Shown: positions 6,261 through 14,610 of the stretch, one piece after another | Layout of the letters: each line of letters starts with the position of its first letter | Position numbering within the stretch: the first letter of the stretch is position 1 | Assembly (NCBI RefSeq): GCF_023701525.1 | Contig: NZ_JAMQAW010000070.1 | Location: 62,001-126,000, forward strand | Length of the DNA: 64,000 nucleotides | Direction: 5' to 3' | Source: Streptomyces albipurpureus | GTDB taxonomy: Bacteria; Actinomycetota; Actinomycetes; Streptomycetales; Streptomycetaceae | Made by a program: the position numbers and the translations under genes | Notes under the pieces: generated by a model | Told to the model about the DNA's origin: nothing | Seen by the model: the letters and a program-made list of their open reading frames with translations, nothing else | The model's database searches: none

Positions 6261-9203
6261 CTACGCCGCACTCAACGGCTCCAGCAACTCCCGCACTTCC
6301 TGCGCCTCCACCGCGCCCGACGCCTCATGCAGTGCCAGCGCCTCCAGCCAGCAGGCCCTGGCGCGGTCGGCCTGCCCCAGCGACGACAGCGCCCTACCCA
6401 AGGTGATCAGCACATTCGCCCGGGTGCGATCCCCACCGATGCAGCCGATCGCCAGCGCCTGCTCGGCATGTTGGGCGGCCCGGGCCGTACGCCGTGCCGA
6501 GTAGTGCGCCTGGGCGATACGGAAGTGGGTGGTCCCCTCCCACAGCCGCTGCCGGCTGGTCTCAAACCGGTCCAGGGCCTCCGTCAGCTGCTCCAGGGCC
6601 TCCGAGTGACGCCCCGCCTGGGTCAGTGCGACGCCCAGGGCATAGCGGGCGTTCGCCAGCCGCAGGGTGTGCCCGATGCGGTCGTAGATGGCCACGCCCT
6701 GCTCGGCCAGTGCGATGGCCTGGGCCACCCGGCCCGTGGAGAGATGGATACGGGACAGATTGCACAGGGCGCTCGCCTCTCCGGGCAGATTGCCATCGGC
6801 GCGCGATCCCTCCGTGGCTCGCCGCAGGTGCTCCTCGGCCTCCGCGTACCGGCCCTGGTTGAAGGCGATGATGCCCCGGTCGTTGTCGGACCAGTAGACG
6901 GGCGCCGGGTCGTCGGCGACCTGCGCCAGTGCGGCGGCCTCCTTGGCCTCCTCGTCCGCGTGCTCATAGCGACCGGCCACCAGATGGACATTGGTCATCG
7001 ACGTCCGGGCGCGCCCCTCGGTCCTGGGGTCGCCCGATGTGCGGGCCGCATCCCCGACGGACGCCGCGGCGATCTCGTACAGCTTGGAGTTGGCACCCGA
7101 CTCGGCGAGGTCCTGAGCCGCCCACAGCAGATCCACCGCGAGCCGCAGCCGCTGCCCGTCCGTCGCCTGGCGGGCGCTGGCCAGCAGGCAGTTGGCCTCC
7201 GAGTACAGCCAGTCCTGCGCCTCGCGCTGATCATCGAAGGTCAGCCCACCGTGGACGGTCGGTCCGACATGGTCGACGAGGCGGTCGCCCGGGCGCTCCA
7301 TCCCGTACACCCGGGCAGCCGTGGCGAGATAGAAGTCCAGCAGCCGTGACAGCGCGGCCTCGGTCTCCTCCGGTCGCTCGTCGCGCTCGGCGCAGGAGCG
7401 GGCGTAGAGGCGTACGAGATCGTGGTAGCGGTAGCGGCCGGGTGCGGCGGACTCCAGCAGCGAGGTGTCGACCAGCGCCTCAAGGAGGTCCTCGGTCTCA
7501 TGGAGCGGCAGCCCGAGTACCGCGGCGGCGGCCGTCAGTGACATGTCCGGTCCGTCGGCGAGGCCGAGCAGTCGAAACGCACGTGCCTGGTTGGGTTCCA
7601 ACTGCCCGTACCCCAGCTCGAAGGTGGCCTTCACGGCCAGGTCCCCGGCCTGGAGTTCATCGAGACGACGGCGTCCGTCGGCGAGCTTGTCGGCGAGTAC
7701 GGAGACCGTCCAGGTGCGCCGGGCGGCCAGTCGGGAGGCGGCGATGCGGATGGCCAGCGGAAGGAACCCGCAGGCCGCCACGACATCGAGGGCCGACTCG
7801 CGCTCCGCGCCGACCCGTTCGGCACCCACTATCCGGGTGAACAGCTGCAAAGCCTCCTCGGGGGACATCACATCGAGGTCCACCAGATGAGCGCCGGCCA
7901 GGTCGACCATGCGGACCCGGCTGGTGACCAGGGCCGCACAGCCCGCGGTCCCCGGCAGCAGCGGCCGGATCTGCGCGGCGTCGCGGGCGTTGTCGAGCAG
8001 CACCAGAACCCGGCGGCCGGCGAGCGTGGAGCGGTAGAGCCCGGAGCGCTCGGCCAGCGAGTCGGGGATGGAGGCGTCGGGCACACCGAGGGCGCGCAGA
8101 AACGCTCCGAGCACCGCGACCGGTTCCGCCGCACGGCTGCCCGCGCCTTGCAGATCGATATAGAGCTGGCCGTCCGGGAAGTGCGGACGGGCCTCGTGGG
8201 CGACATGGACGGCCAGGGTGGTCTTTCCCACGCCTCCGATGCCGGCGAGCGCCGAGACCGCCATGATCGAGCCCTCGGCGGTGGCGAGTTTGCCGCCCAA
8301 CTCCCTGACGAAGGCGACCCGGCCGGTGAAGTCGGGCACGGTGGCGGGAAGCTGCGCGGGCTGGGCGATGTGGAGTACCTGGGCCTGCTCGTTGCTCGGC
8401 TGGGCAAGCTCGGCGTCGGCCCGCAGAATGCGCTGCTGGAGCTGGGACAACTCGGCCCGCGGATCGACGCCCAACTCCTCGGCGAGAAGCCGTCGGGTGT
8501 CCGCGTAGACGGCGAGTGCCTCCGCCTGTCGACCACTGCGGTAGAGCGCCAGCATCAGCAGTTCACGCAGTCGCTCCCGCAACGGGTGAGCCGCGGTGAG
8601 CGCGGTCAGCTCCGATACGGCCTGTGCATGGCACCCGGCCTCCAGATCGAGATCCAGCCGGGTCTCCAGCAGCTGGAGCCGCCACTCGTCGAGCCGCACT
8701 CGCTGACTCTCGGCGTAGGGCCCCGGCACATTCGCCAGCGCCTCGCCGTCCCACAGCCCGAGCGACTTGTCGAGTAGCGCCCTGGCCTGGTTTCGCTCCC
8801 CGGCCGCACGTGCCTTCTCCGCGTCGACCGCCAACTCATGGGCGACGGCGAGGTCCAGGCACTCGCGCCTTATCCGGATGGCATAACCACCGGACTCGCT
8901 GACCAGCGCGTTCGCGGAGAGGACCTTACGCAACCTGGAGGCGTAGGTACGGATCGCGGCGAGCGCCTGCAGCGGCGGATCGTCGCCCCAGATGGCATCG
9001 ATCAGTTCCGCGGCGGTTGCCGTACGCCCGTCACGCAGCAGCAGCGCGGCCAGCAGGGCCCGCTGTTGAGGTGATCCGGACGGCAAAGGATCGCCGCCGC
9101 GCCAGGCCCGTACCGGACCCAGCACACTGAAACGGAGGTCGATGACGTCACTGGGCGTCGGAACGCGCTGCTCCGGTACGCGTGGCCCGTGGTCACGGTC
9201 CAT
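6261..9203 (-). CDS. afsR: AfsR: large SARP-type global regulator
   Basis: This 980-residue transcription factor combines an N-terminal OmpR-type winged helix (about 22-110, with LRFSVLGPVRAWRGG), a bacterial transcriptional activation domain (about 115-260), an NB-ARC ATPase and C-terminal TPR repeats (about 700-960). The ATPase P-loop is GIGGVGKTT (321-329), and STAND-type motifs follow, such as VLVLLDNARDA. The length and the opening MDRDHGPRVPEQ match AfsR, the target of the kinase AfsK that activates afsS and secondary metabolism. The start was chosen at 9203 because AGGGGG precedes it; the frame is open 23 codons further upstream. It is transcribed toward afsS, which has a candidate binding repeat at 6066-6087. 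Confidence 0.93.
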   Translation of the reverse strand: MDRDHGPRVPEQRVPTPSDVIDLRFSVLGPVRAWRGGDPLPSGSPQQRALLAALLLRDGRTATAAELIDAIWGDDPPLQALAAIRTYASRLRKVLSANALVSESGGYAIRIRRECLDLAVAHELAVDAEKARAAGERNQARALLDKSLGLWDGEALANVPGPYAESQRVRLDEWRLQLLETRLDLDLEAGCHAQAVSELTALTAAHPLRERLRELLMLALYRSGRQAEALAVYADTRRLLAEELGVDPRAELSQLQQRILRADAELAQPSNEQAQVLHIAQPAQLPATVPDFTGRVAFVRELGGKLATAEGSIMAVSALAGIGGVGKTTLAVHVAHEARPHFPDGQLYIDLQGAGSRAAEPVAVLGAFLRALGVPDASIPDSLAERSGLYRSTLAGRRVLVLLDNARDAAQIRPLLPGTAGCAALVTSRVRMVDLAGAHLVDLDVMSPEEALQLFTRIVGAERVGAERESALDVVAACGFLPLAIRIAASRLAARRTWTVSVLADKLADGRRRLDELQAGDLAVKATFELGYGQLEPNQARAFRLLGLADGPDMSLTAAAAVLGLPLHETEDLLEALVDTSLLESAAPGRYRYHDLVRLYARSCAERDERPEETEAALSRLLDFYLATAARVYGMERPGDRLVDHVGPTVHGGLTFDDQREAQDWLYSEANCLLASARQATDGQRLRLAVDLLWAAQDLAESGANSKLYEIAAASVGDAARTSGDPRTEGRARTSMTNVHLVAGRYEHADEEAKEAAALAQVADDPAPVYWSDNDRGIIAFNQGRYAEAEEHLRRATEGSRADGNLPGEASALCNLSRIHLSTGRVAQAIALAEQGVAIYDRIGHTLRLANARYALGVALTQAGRHSEALEQLTEALDRFETSRQRLWEGTTHFRIAQAHYSARRTARAAQHAEQALAIGCIGGDRTRANVLITLGRALSSLGQADRARACWLEALALHEASGAVEAQEVRELLEPLSAA

Positions 9204-9369
9204 AGCTGCCCCCTGCCGAACTGCCGATTCGCACCCGCCAGTCTGCCCTGAACCGGGTGGCCCCGTCAGCAACGAAGCGCTTCCTCCTCACGCTTTCGCG
9301 CATGCCGGACCGGGTACGGCCGTCCGCCGGGGTCCCGCGGACCCCGCCAAGAGCGGGCGGGTGCAGGCG

Positions 9370-10167
9370 TTACGGGCGGTAAACCTCACCCGGGTTGGCC
9401 TGGGCGGGGGCCAGGAGTTGGGACACGGTGACGAAGGTGTAACCGCGGTCCTTCAGTTGCTCGATGATGCCGGGGACGGCGGGAACGGTGCCGTCGTAGA
9501 TGTCGTGCAGCAGGATGATTCCATCTCGTCCCGCCTGCTTCAGTATGCGCTTCTCGATCAGGGCGGAGTCATTGGTGGAGTAGTCCTTGGCGGTGGCGCT
9601 CCACAGGATCTGGGCGAGCCCGAGCTCCTTGCTGACCTCGGTGACCTCATCGTCGATCCGCCCCTGCGGCGGGCGCATCAGAGTGGGCTCGCGGCCGGTG
9701 ATCCTCGCTATCGCCTCCTGGGTGCGGGAGAGCTCCTCGTGTATCTCCGCACGGTTCAGCTGGTCGAGGCGGCGATGGGTCCAGGTGTGGTTGGCGACCT
9801 CGTGCCCTTCGGCGGAGATACGTTTCACCACCCCCGGGTACCTGACCACGTGGTTCTTCCCGAGCAGGAAGAAGGTCGCGGGAACCCGCTCCTTCAGCAG
9901 GGTGTCGAGCAGTCGCGGGGTGTCCTTGCCCGGGCCCGCGTCAAAGGTCAGGGCGATGCACTTGGCCTTCTCGCAGTCGACCGGGGTGTCGGGGGTGACG
10001 GTGCTGGCCTGGACCGTACCCGTCGGGTTCTTCAGCGACCTGCCATCGGACCGGGCGTCCGAGCGCGCGTCCGCGGGGGCCGTGGTGTCCATGGAGCAGC
10101 CGACGAGTGTCAGCGTCAGAGCAGCGACGGCCGCCGCTGCGGTGGCCCTCTTGCCGGTGATGGGCAT
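9370..10167 (-). CDS. Lipoprotein polysaccharide deacetylase (NodB family)
   Basis: This 265-residue protein has a lipoprotein signal ending in the lipobox LVGC (Cys24), so it should be anchored on the outer face of the membrane. The catalytic domain starts at about 70 and carries NodB motifs: TFDAGPG (74-80), HTWTH (127-131) for the metal histidines, RPPQG, LWSA and LLHD. The second Asp of the usual TFDDGP is Ala here, a variant seen in some Gram-positive peptidoglycan deacetylases. It probably removes acetyl groups from peptidoglycan or another N-acetylated glycan. The upstream region shared with the divergent SUKH gene contains TATAC/GTATA half sites at 10250-10266. Confidence 0.88.
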   Translation of the reverse strand: MPITGKRATAAAAVAALTLTLVGCSMDTTAPADARSDARSDGRSLKNPTGTVQASTVTPDTPVDCEKAKCIALTFDAGPGKDTPRLLDTLLKERVPATFFLLGKNHVVRYPGVVKRISAEGHEVANHTWTHRRLDQLNRAEIHEELSRTQEAIARITGREPTLMRPPQGRIDDEVTEVSKELGLAQILWSATAKDYSTNDSALIEKRILKQAGRDGIILLHDIYDGTVPAVPGIIEQLKDRGYTFVTVSQLLAPAQANPGEVYRP

Positions 10168-10429
10168 GGCGAGACTTCCCCTGGATGGTCGGCGACAGAA
10201 GTACGAGATATGCGCTGCGCAGCAGGTCGGGCCGCAGGCGCCATCGAACTATACACACTGCGTATACGCGTCATGCATAGTCCCCAAGCAAGACGTGCCG
10301 ACGGGGATTCGGGTTGCCTGGGAGCAGCCTTCGGTCAAGTCCGGCCGAGGGGGTTCCCGGGGGCGGGCGGGCGTGTTCCCGACGCCCTGGCCCCCGACCG
10401 ACGGCGAGGCGTTTCCTACAATCCGGCCC

Positions 10430-11272
10430 ATGACGAACCTCGACGCCCTCACCCGTCTGGTACCGCCGCCGCCGTCCCCCGTGGCCGCGGACGGCGACTG
10501 GGCGCCGATCGAGGCCGATCTCGGGCTACGACTACCCACCGACTTCAAGGCGCTCACCGGTCGCTACGGACTGGGCCAGTTCGTCGACTTCGTCAGCCCG
10601 CTGAACCCGTTCTCGGGCCAGGGGCAACTGCAAGGCGCCCGCCGTCTGCTGGAGGGGGAGAGACGATCCCGGGAGAAGTACCCCGAGGAGCACCCCTATC
10701 CCTACTATCCCGAGCCCGGTGGGCTCCTGGTGTGGGCTGGTACGGACAACGGAGATCGGCTCTGCTGGCTGACCGAAGGGGAGCCGGACACCTGGACGAC
10801 GGTGCTGTGGAACCCCCGGGGCTGGAGCTATGAACCGCACCCGATGGGCGCGGTCGCCTTTCTGTACGACTGGTTGTCCGGGAACCTCGGCACGGAGCTG
10901 ATCGCCCCGCCGCCGGCGAAGCCGTGGTTCGACCCCTTCGTCACCCGACGGTATGTGACCGTCTGCCTCGCCGACCCGGCGGCAACCGGGCCCGACTATC
11001 CCGAGCGGCTACGCATACTGCGAGGGGCGCTCGCCCCGACCGCCGACCGAGGCGCGGTCGACGATGGCGAGGACGCCCGGCAGGACCATTTCGCCGCGTT
11101 GGCCCTCGACTGGAAGCTCACCTATGAAACGGCCTACGGACACCAGATCCGCATCGCCTACCCGCCCGCCGACGAGGAGCGGGCGCGGCTGACCCTGCTC
11201 GCAGCGGTTGCCGACATGGGCTGCACCGTGGAACGGGTCACGACCCATGCGGGTGCCCCCGCCTGGGAGTGA
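10430..11272 (+). CDS. SMI1/KNR4 (SUKH) family protein
   Basis: This 280-residue protein has a SUKH domain in its first 150 residues: a helical start with WAPIEADLGLRLPTDFKAL, then GGLLVWAGTDNGDRLCW and a terminal AVAFLYDWLSG. Members of this superfamily are often immunity proteins against polymorphic toxins, but stand-alone SUKH genes are common in Streptomyces and mostly uncharacterised. The C-terminal 120 residues form a second region that I do not recognise. No toxin gene is next to it. The ATG at 10430 was chosen because conserved sequence starts right after it; the frame is open far upstream. Confidence 0.78.
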   Translation: MTNLDALTRLVPPPPSPVAADGDWAPIEADLGLRLPTDFKALTGRYGLGQFVDFVSPLNPFSGQGQLQGARRLLEGERRSREKYPEEHPYPYYPEPGGLLVWAGTDNGDRLCWLTEGEPDTWTTVLWNPRGWSYEPHPMGAVAFLYDWLSGNLGTELIAPPPAKPWFDPFVTRRYVTVCLADPAATGPDYPERLRILRGALAPTADRGAVDDGEDARQDHFAALALDWKLTYETAYGHQIRIAYPPADEERARLTLLAAVADMGCTVERVTTHAGAPAWE

Positions 11273-11297
11273 TCCGTACGCCTTGCCCGGAGGCGAC

Positions 11298-11310
11298 GGC
11301 CCTTCGGGCC
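11298..11310. terminator. Short hairpin between convergent genes
   Basis: GGCCC TTC GGGCC forms a compact five-pair hairpin 26 bp after the SUKH stop, in the gap before the convergent ATPase gene. It has no T tract. It may serve as a weak terminator. Confidence 0.35.
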
Positions 11311-11439
11311 TGGCGCTGACGGTCGAGGGCTGACACGCCAGGGTGAGCGCGGTGTCAGCGGCACGCGGCGCATCCGTCCCGGTGGGTGGCGGTCCAGCAG
11401 GCGGCCGGCTTCCAACGGGCGGCCAGGGGTACGGGGGTA

Positions 11440-12018
11440 CTACGGGATGCCCGACTCCCCGAAGCGGGCGAGCGCATGGCGTTCGCCCGCGTCGCCATGA
11501 CCCCGCACTACGGCTCGGCCGAGGCCCCGGCTGGTACGGTCCACGCCCTGTTGGGCCGATCCACTGGCTGGATGGTTCGTCCGGGCCGGAGCGGGGATGG
11601 ACGCGCGCACGGTCTTGCCCAGCTGAGGCCTCGCGTACCAACTGAGGTGAGCGCCGAGGGCCCGCACCAGGAACAGGCCCCGCCCGGACTCGGCCTCACC
11701 GTCCTCGGTCAAGACCCTGTCGAAGTCCGGAAAGGCCGCCACCGGATCGGACACCTCGATGAGTAAGTCCCTGGGGGTGGGCAGGACCAACCTCAGCCGG
11801 AGGTCATGACCGGGCCGACTGCCATGGCGAACCGCGTTCGACACCAACTCCGAGACGATCAGCACCCCGTCGTCGGAGCTGCCGCCCCACTCCCATGTCG
11901 CGAGCTGCCGTCTCGCGTGAGCCCGGGCGCAAGGGACCGATGCCAGGTTCATGGCATACCCCATGGACCAGGTGGGCATCGCGGGGGAGGGGACGATGGG
12001 TATTTCTGAGGGCGACAC
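11440..12018 (-). CDS. Anti-sigma-factor-like ATP-binding protein (GHKL fold)
   Basis: This 192-residue protein contains a histidine-kinase-like ATPase domain of the RsbW/SpoIIAB type, with the N box VSELVSNAVRH, a strand and G1 region DLLIEVSDP, and SGRGLFLVRAL. There is no histidine phosphoacceptor domain, so it is probably an anti-sigma or regulatory ATPase. Such proteins are abundant in Streptomyces and often paired with small regulators. The start was placed at GTG 12018, four bases after a perfect AGGAGG; the frame is open 23 codons earlier. It follows the GntR gene on the same strand, with a GntR-operator-like site in between. Confidence 0.82.
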   Translation of the reverse strand: MSPSEIPIVPSPAMPTWSMGYAMNLASVPCARAHARRQLATWEWGGSSDDGVLIVSELVSNAVRHGSRPGHDLRLRLVLPTPRDLLIEVSDPVAAFPDFDRVLTEDGEAESGRGLFLVRALGAHLSWYARPQLGKTVRASIPAPARTNHPASGSAQQGVDRTSRGLGRAVVRGHGDAGERHALARFGESGIP

Positions 12019-12100
12019 GGAGCCTCCTGATCGCCGACGAACGAGGGTGCCGAAGCTCTGCTGACCGCGCCGCCGTGGCCCCGACACTCGATAGATTGAA

Positions 12101-12116
12101 CCGGTGGACCGGTCCA
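12101..12116. promoter_or_regulatory. Operator-like site upstream of the ATPase gene
   Basis: On the minus strand a TTGACT element is followed by GGACCGGTCC, a perfect 10-bp palindrome (12106-12115), then ACCGG. The palindrome falls within the spacer expected between -35 and -10. The same ACCGGTCCACC core occurs upstream of the GntR gene at 12882-12896, so both genes may be controlled by the GntR protein. Confidence 0.5.
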
Positions 12117-12137
12117 GTCAAGTAATCGCCAAATTCC

Positions 12138-12857
12138 TTACCCCATCGGGTAGTTGTCGGTGCGTTCCCAGTGCTGTGCCGGAGTCACACCTTCCTCTAC
12201 CACCAGCGGTCGATCGGCATCGTCGTACGCGGTGTGGATGTCTATCGCCACCGCCAACGGCACCTCCTCCGCGAAGAGTTGTGCCTCAGCGGTGGTCGCC
12301 AGCCGGACCGACATCACATCGAGCGCTCGCACCGGGGTACGTCCGGTCAGCCGGGCAACATAACGGGTGGTCCCCTCGGCGATCGGCCCGTTCTGTGCCA
12401 GTCGAGGGCAGGCGGTGGCCACTTCCGCGGGGAACCAGGCCGACACCAGCGTCATCGGAGTGCCGTCGTTCAGGAGCACGAGCCGGTCCCGACGCAAGGC
12501 CTCGACATGCGAGGCAAGGTGGAGCCGGCGCGCGACATGATCAGGTGGTTGCTCCATGGTCGGCGTACCGAGCCTCCGAAACGGGCGGCCTCCGGCCAGC
12601 CGTGAACTACCCGACCGGCGGTTACCGGCAGGGCGGGCGAGCGGAGTCTCGGTGACCCGGAAGCCCTGCCCCTGCTTGGCGACGAGCAGCCCGTCGTTCC
12701 GCAGCGTCTCGTAGGCCTTGATGGCGGTGGCTCGTGAGACTCCCCATTGCTCGCAGAGGTCACGGCCCGACGGCAGGACCGCACCCGGCGGGAACTCCCC
12801 GTCCGCTATGCGCTGCCGCAGTGAGTCCGCGATCTGCTCGTACTTCAAGGTGGTCAT
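12138..12857 (-). CDS. GntR-family transcriptional regulator (UTRA-type effector domain)
   Basis: This 239-residue protein has an N-terminal GntR winged helix (about 1-70) with YEQIADSLRQRIADGEFPPG and the recognition segment WGVSRATAIKAYETLRNDGL. From about 95 to the end it has a UTRA-like effector domain of the HutC group, with alternating strands and VPLAVAIDIHTAY. It should repress its own promoter until a small ligand binds; the ligand is unknown. The ATG at 12857 has an AGGAG eleven bases upstream. The same ACCGGTCCACC element lies upstream of this gene and of the following ATPase gene, which supports autoregulation and joint control. Confidence 0.88.
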   Translation of the reverse strand: MTTLKYEQIADSLRQRIADGEFPPGAVLPSGRDLCEQWGVSRATAIKAYETLRNDGLLVAKQGQGFRVTETPLARPAGNRRSGSSRLAGGRPFRRLGTPTMEQPPDHVARRLHLASHVEALRRDRLVLLNDGTPMTLVSAWFPAEVATACPRLAQNGPIAEGTTRYVARLTGRTPVRALDVMSVRLATTAEAQLFAEEVPLAVAIDIHTAYDDADRPLVVEEGVTPAQHWERTDNYPMG

Positions 12858-12881
12858 CGGCGTGCACTCCTGTTCACTGGA

Positions 12882-12896
12882 CAGGTGGACCGGTCA
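12882..12896. promoter_or_regulatory. Operator-like site upstream of the GntR gene
   Basis: On the minus strand the sequence TGACCGGTCCACCTGTCCA lies about 25-45 bases before the GntR start. It shares the ACCGGTCCACC core, and then a GT two bases on, with the site at 12101-12116 upstream of the ATPase gene. It is a candidate autoregulatory operator. Confidence 0.5.
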
Positions 12897-13354
12897 GGGG
12901 AGCATCCCCCACAGGGGAGTTACCCCTCAAGTCACCTTCGAGGTCAATGACTTCGCTACGGACACTTTCGATCAGGCGGGCCAGTCGACTGCCACGGCCG
13001 ACGGCTTCCCCGAATATCTCCGTACACAAGAGATTCTCCGCCGCTTTCCGCCCCAGGCACCCATGTCTGCGCTCGATGACCTCCCTGCTCGATGCGGACG
13101 GGCGGACCTGGCGTCCGCGTCGGGGGGCCGCAAGGGCGGATAACGGGTCGCGGCGATCGACCCCGTCCCGCGCCCTCTTGAGGAGGCGGGTGCCATCGGT
13201 GTGGCGGCGACAGGCGGAGGCGCTCGCGGCCTGGTCGGCGCGGACGGGTTCCGCCGGTGGTGCGGGTGCGGATCGAGCGTCGGTCAGCGGCGTCTCGACG
13301 GGGTCCTGTCGCGGGGTCCCGCTGCCATCCGATGGATCACGCCGACCGGGGTGA

Positions 13355-13464
13355 GGCGCTCGCGGAGGCCACCGGGTTCTTGCGGCCCGGCGCTCGCGGA
13401 GGCCACCGGGTTCTTGCGGCCCGGCGCTCGCGGAGGCCACCCGGGTCTTGCGGCCCGGCGCTCG
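13355..13464. repeat. 34-bp tandem repeat, three copies plus a partial
   Basis: The unit begins GGCGCTCGCGGAGGCCACC and is repeated head to tail at 13355, 13389 and 13423, with the first eight bases of a fourth unit at 13457. The first two copies are identical and the third differs only around its middle. There are no spacers. It lies in a non-coding region upstream of the pentapeptide-repeat gene. Confidence 0.85.
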
Positions 13465-13602
13465 CCGTTGTCGCGCGGCCGCTCGGCTCGCCGAGTTCTA
13501 TGGCAACCGCGGGCGGCCAGCCCTCTCCGGATGCCTGGCCGTCTCACCGGGCGAAACCGCCGCTCAGGGGCTTTGTCAGTGGTGGCGTGTTCAATCGGAC
13601 CC

Positions 13603-14247
13603 GTGGCCATCCGACGTGAGAGCGAAAAGAACACCGACCCCGCCTCCCCCACGGCTCCTGCCCCCGATCAGCCGTCGATCATCAGGGGCGAGGACTGGTA
13701 CGGGAGGGATCTCTCGGGCCAGCGGTTCAGCCGTCACACCTTCTACGACACGGACTGGACAGAGGTGGTGAACGAGGGCGGGATCTTTGACGAGTGCACC
13801 TTCTCCGGGGTGCGTTTCAATGTCTCGCGGCATGCCAGTGCCGCCTTCACCAACTGCGTCTTCAGACGCTGCACCTTCTTCGACACCCGCTTCGAGCAGT
13901 GCAAAGTCGTCGGCAGCCGCTTTGAGCTGTGCACCTTCAACATCTTGCGGGTGACCGGAGGGGACTGGTCCTTCGCGGCCCTGCCCAAGGCGGATCTGCG
14001 GGGGGCCGTTTTCGACGGGGTGCGGATGCGGGAGTGCGACCTGACGGCGGCGCGGCTGGAGGGGGCCACCCTCGTGGGGGCGGATCTCTCCGGCGCCACG
14101 CTGCGTGGCGTCAAGCTCCAGGGCGCGGATCTCCGCGGCAGCGATCTGTCCGCACTGGACCCGCTGACCACTGAGCTCGCGGGCGCGAAGATCGATCTGG
14201 AACAGGCCGCAGTGATCGCCACCGCGCTGGGTTTCGAGGTGAGCTGA
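13603..14247 (+). CDS. Pentapeptide-repeat protein
   Basis: This protein of 214 residues (from GTG 13603) is dominated by A(D/N)LxX-type pentapeptide repeats. The N-terminal half has F- and C-rich variants (CTFSGVRFN, CVFRRCTFFDTRF). The C-terminal half has classic repeats (ADLRGAVFDG, GADLSGATLRGVKLQGADL). Such proteins fold as a right-handed square beta-helix. Some members (Qnr, MfpA) mimic DNA and protect gyrase, but the role of most is unknown, and nothing here points to a target. The start is uncertain: the frame is open to 13201, and GTGs at 13583-13586 in the neighbourhood lack clear ribosome sites. A strong terminator follows. Confidence 0.8.
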   Translation: MAIRRESEKNTDPASPTAPAPDQPSIIRGEDWYGRDLSGQRFSRHTFYDTDWTEVVNEGGIFDECTFSGVRFNVSRHASAAFTNCVFRRCTFFDTRFEQCKVVGSRFELCTFNILRVTGGDWSFAALPKADLRGAVFDGVRMRECDLTAARLEGATLVGADLSGATLRGVKLQGADLRGSDLSALDPLTTELAGAKIDLEQAAVIATALGFEVS

Positions 14248-14273
14248 CCCGAGGAGATGCGGGTGCGCACGGT

Positions 14274-14306
14274 CCCCTGCGGTCGCCCTCCGGGCGACCG
14301 CAGGGG
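14274..14306. terminator. Strong hairpin terminator after the pentapeptide-repeat gene
   Basis: A perfect 15-bp stem (CCCCTGCGGTCGCCC and its complement) with a three-base loop lies 26 bp after the stop codon. It has no T tract, which is usual for Streptomyces. Confidence 0.8.
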
Positions 14307-14610
14307 CGCTGACCGGAGCAGCCGCCGACGAGGAGTGCGCGCACCCGATGTGGACAGCGCCATGGGTAGCGCCATGGACCGCGCCCAGGGTTTCCCGCTC
14401 AGTATGGGAAAACTTCAAAAGCCATAAACCGGACAGTGCTGCGGTTCTCGTACTCGCAAGTAGGGTCGAAAATCCTTCCATCCCATGCCTTCGTTTGCTA
14501 TTGATCTTCTTTATCGAGGGCGTGTGGCGATAGTGGTGGCGAAAACGAAGGTTCGATATCCGGACGGTTGGCCTCCGGGTGTGGAAACCGCAGCAATTAA
14601 CGTCCTGTTC
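14307..14610. promoter_or_regulatory. AT-richer upstream region of the permease gene
   Basis: This 304-bp region is clearly less GC-rich than its surroundings, notably at 14400-14560. It probably contains the promoter and leader of the APC permease. I looked for a known riboswitch or a T-box-like fold and did not recognise one. The permease frame is open back to 14485, but that segment lacks conserved sequence. Confidence 0.4.

Larger units (their letters stand above)
12858..13602. other. Long divergent intergenic region
   Basis: This 745-bp region lies between the GntR gene (minus) and the pentapeptide-repeat gene (plus). It holds the GntR operator-like site near its left end and a 34-bp tandem repeat (13355-13464). 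Several reading frames cross it, but their products are Arg/Ala/Gly-rich with no motif, and none has a good ribosome site, so I regard them as spurious. Confidence 0.6.

Noticed and set aside
5219..6406. A 395-residue plus-strand protein
   Set aside because: It is the antisense of afsS and of the afsS promoter, with Val/Gly/Arg repeats mirroring the coding repeat.
13355..13464. CRISPR array
   Set aside because: The repeats are directly adjacent without spacers, and no cas genes are nearby.
14307..14610. Riboswitch or T-box before the permease
   Set aside because: The region is AT-richer, but no known conserved riboswitch core was recognised.
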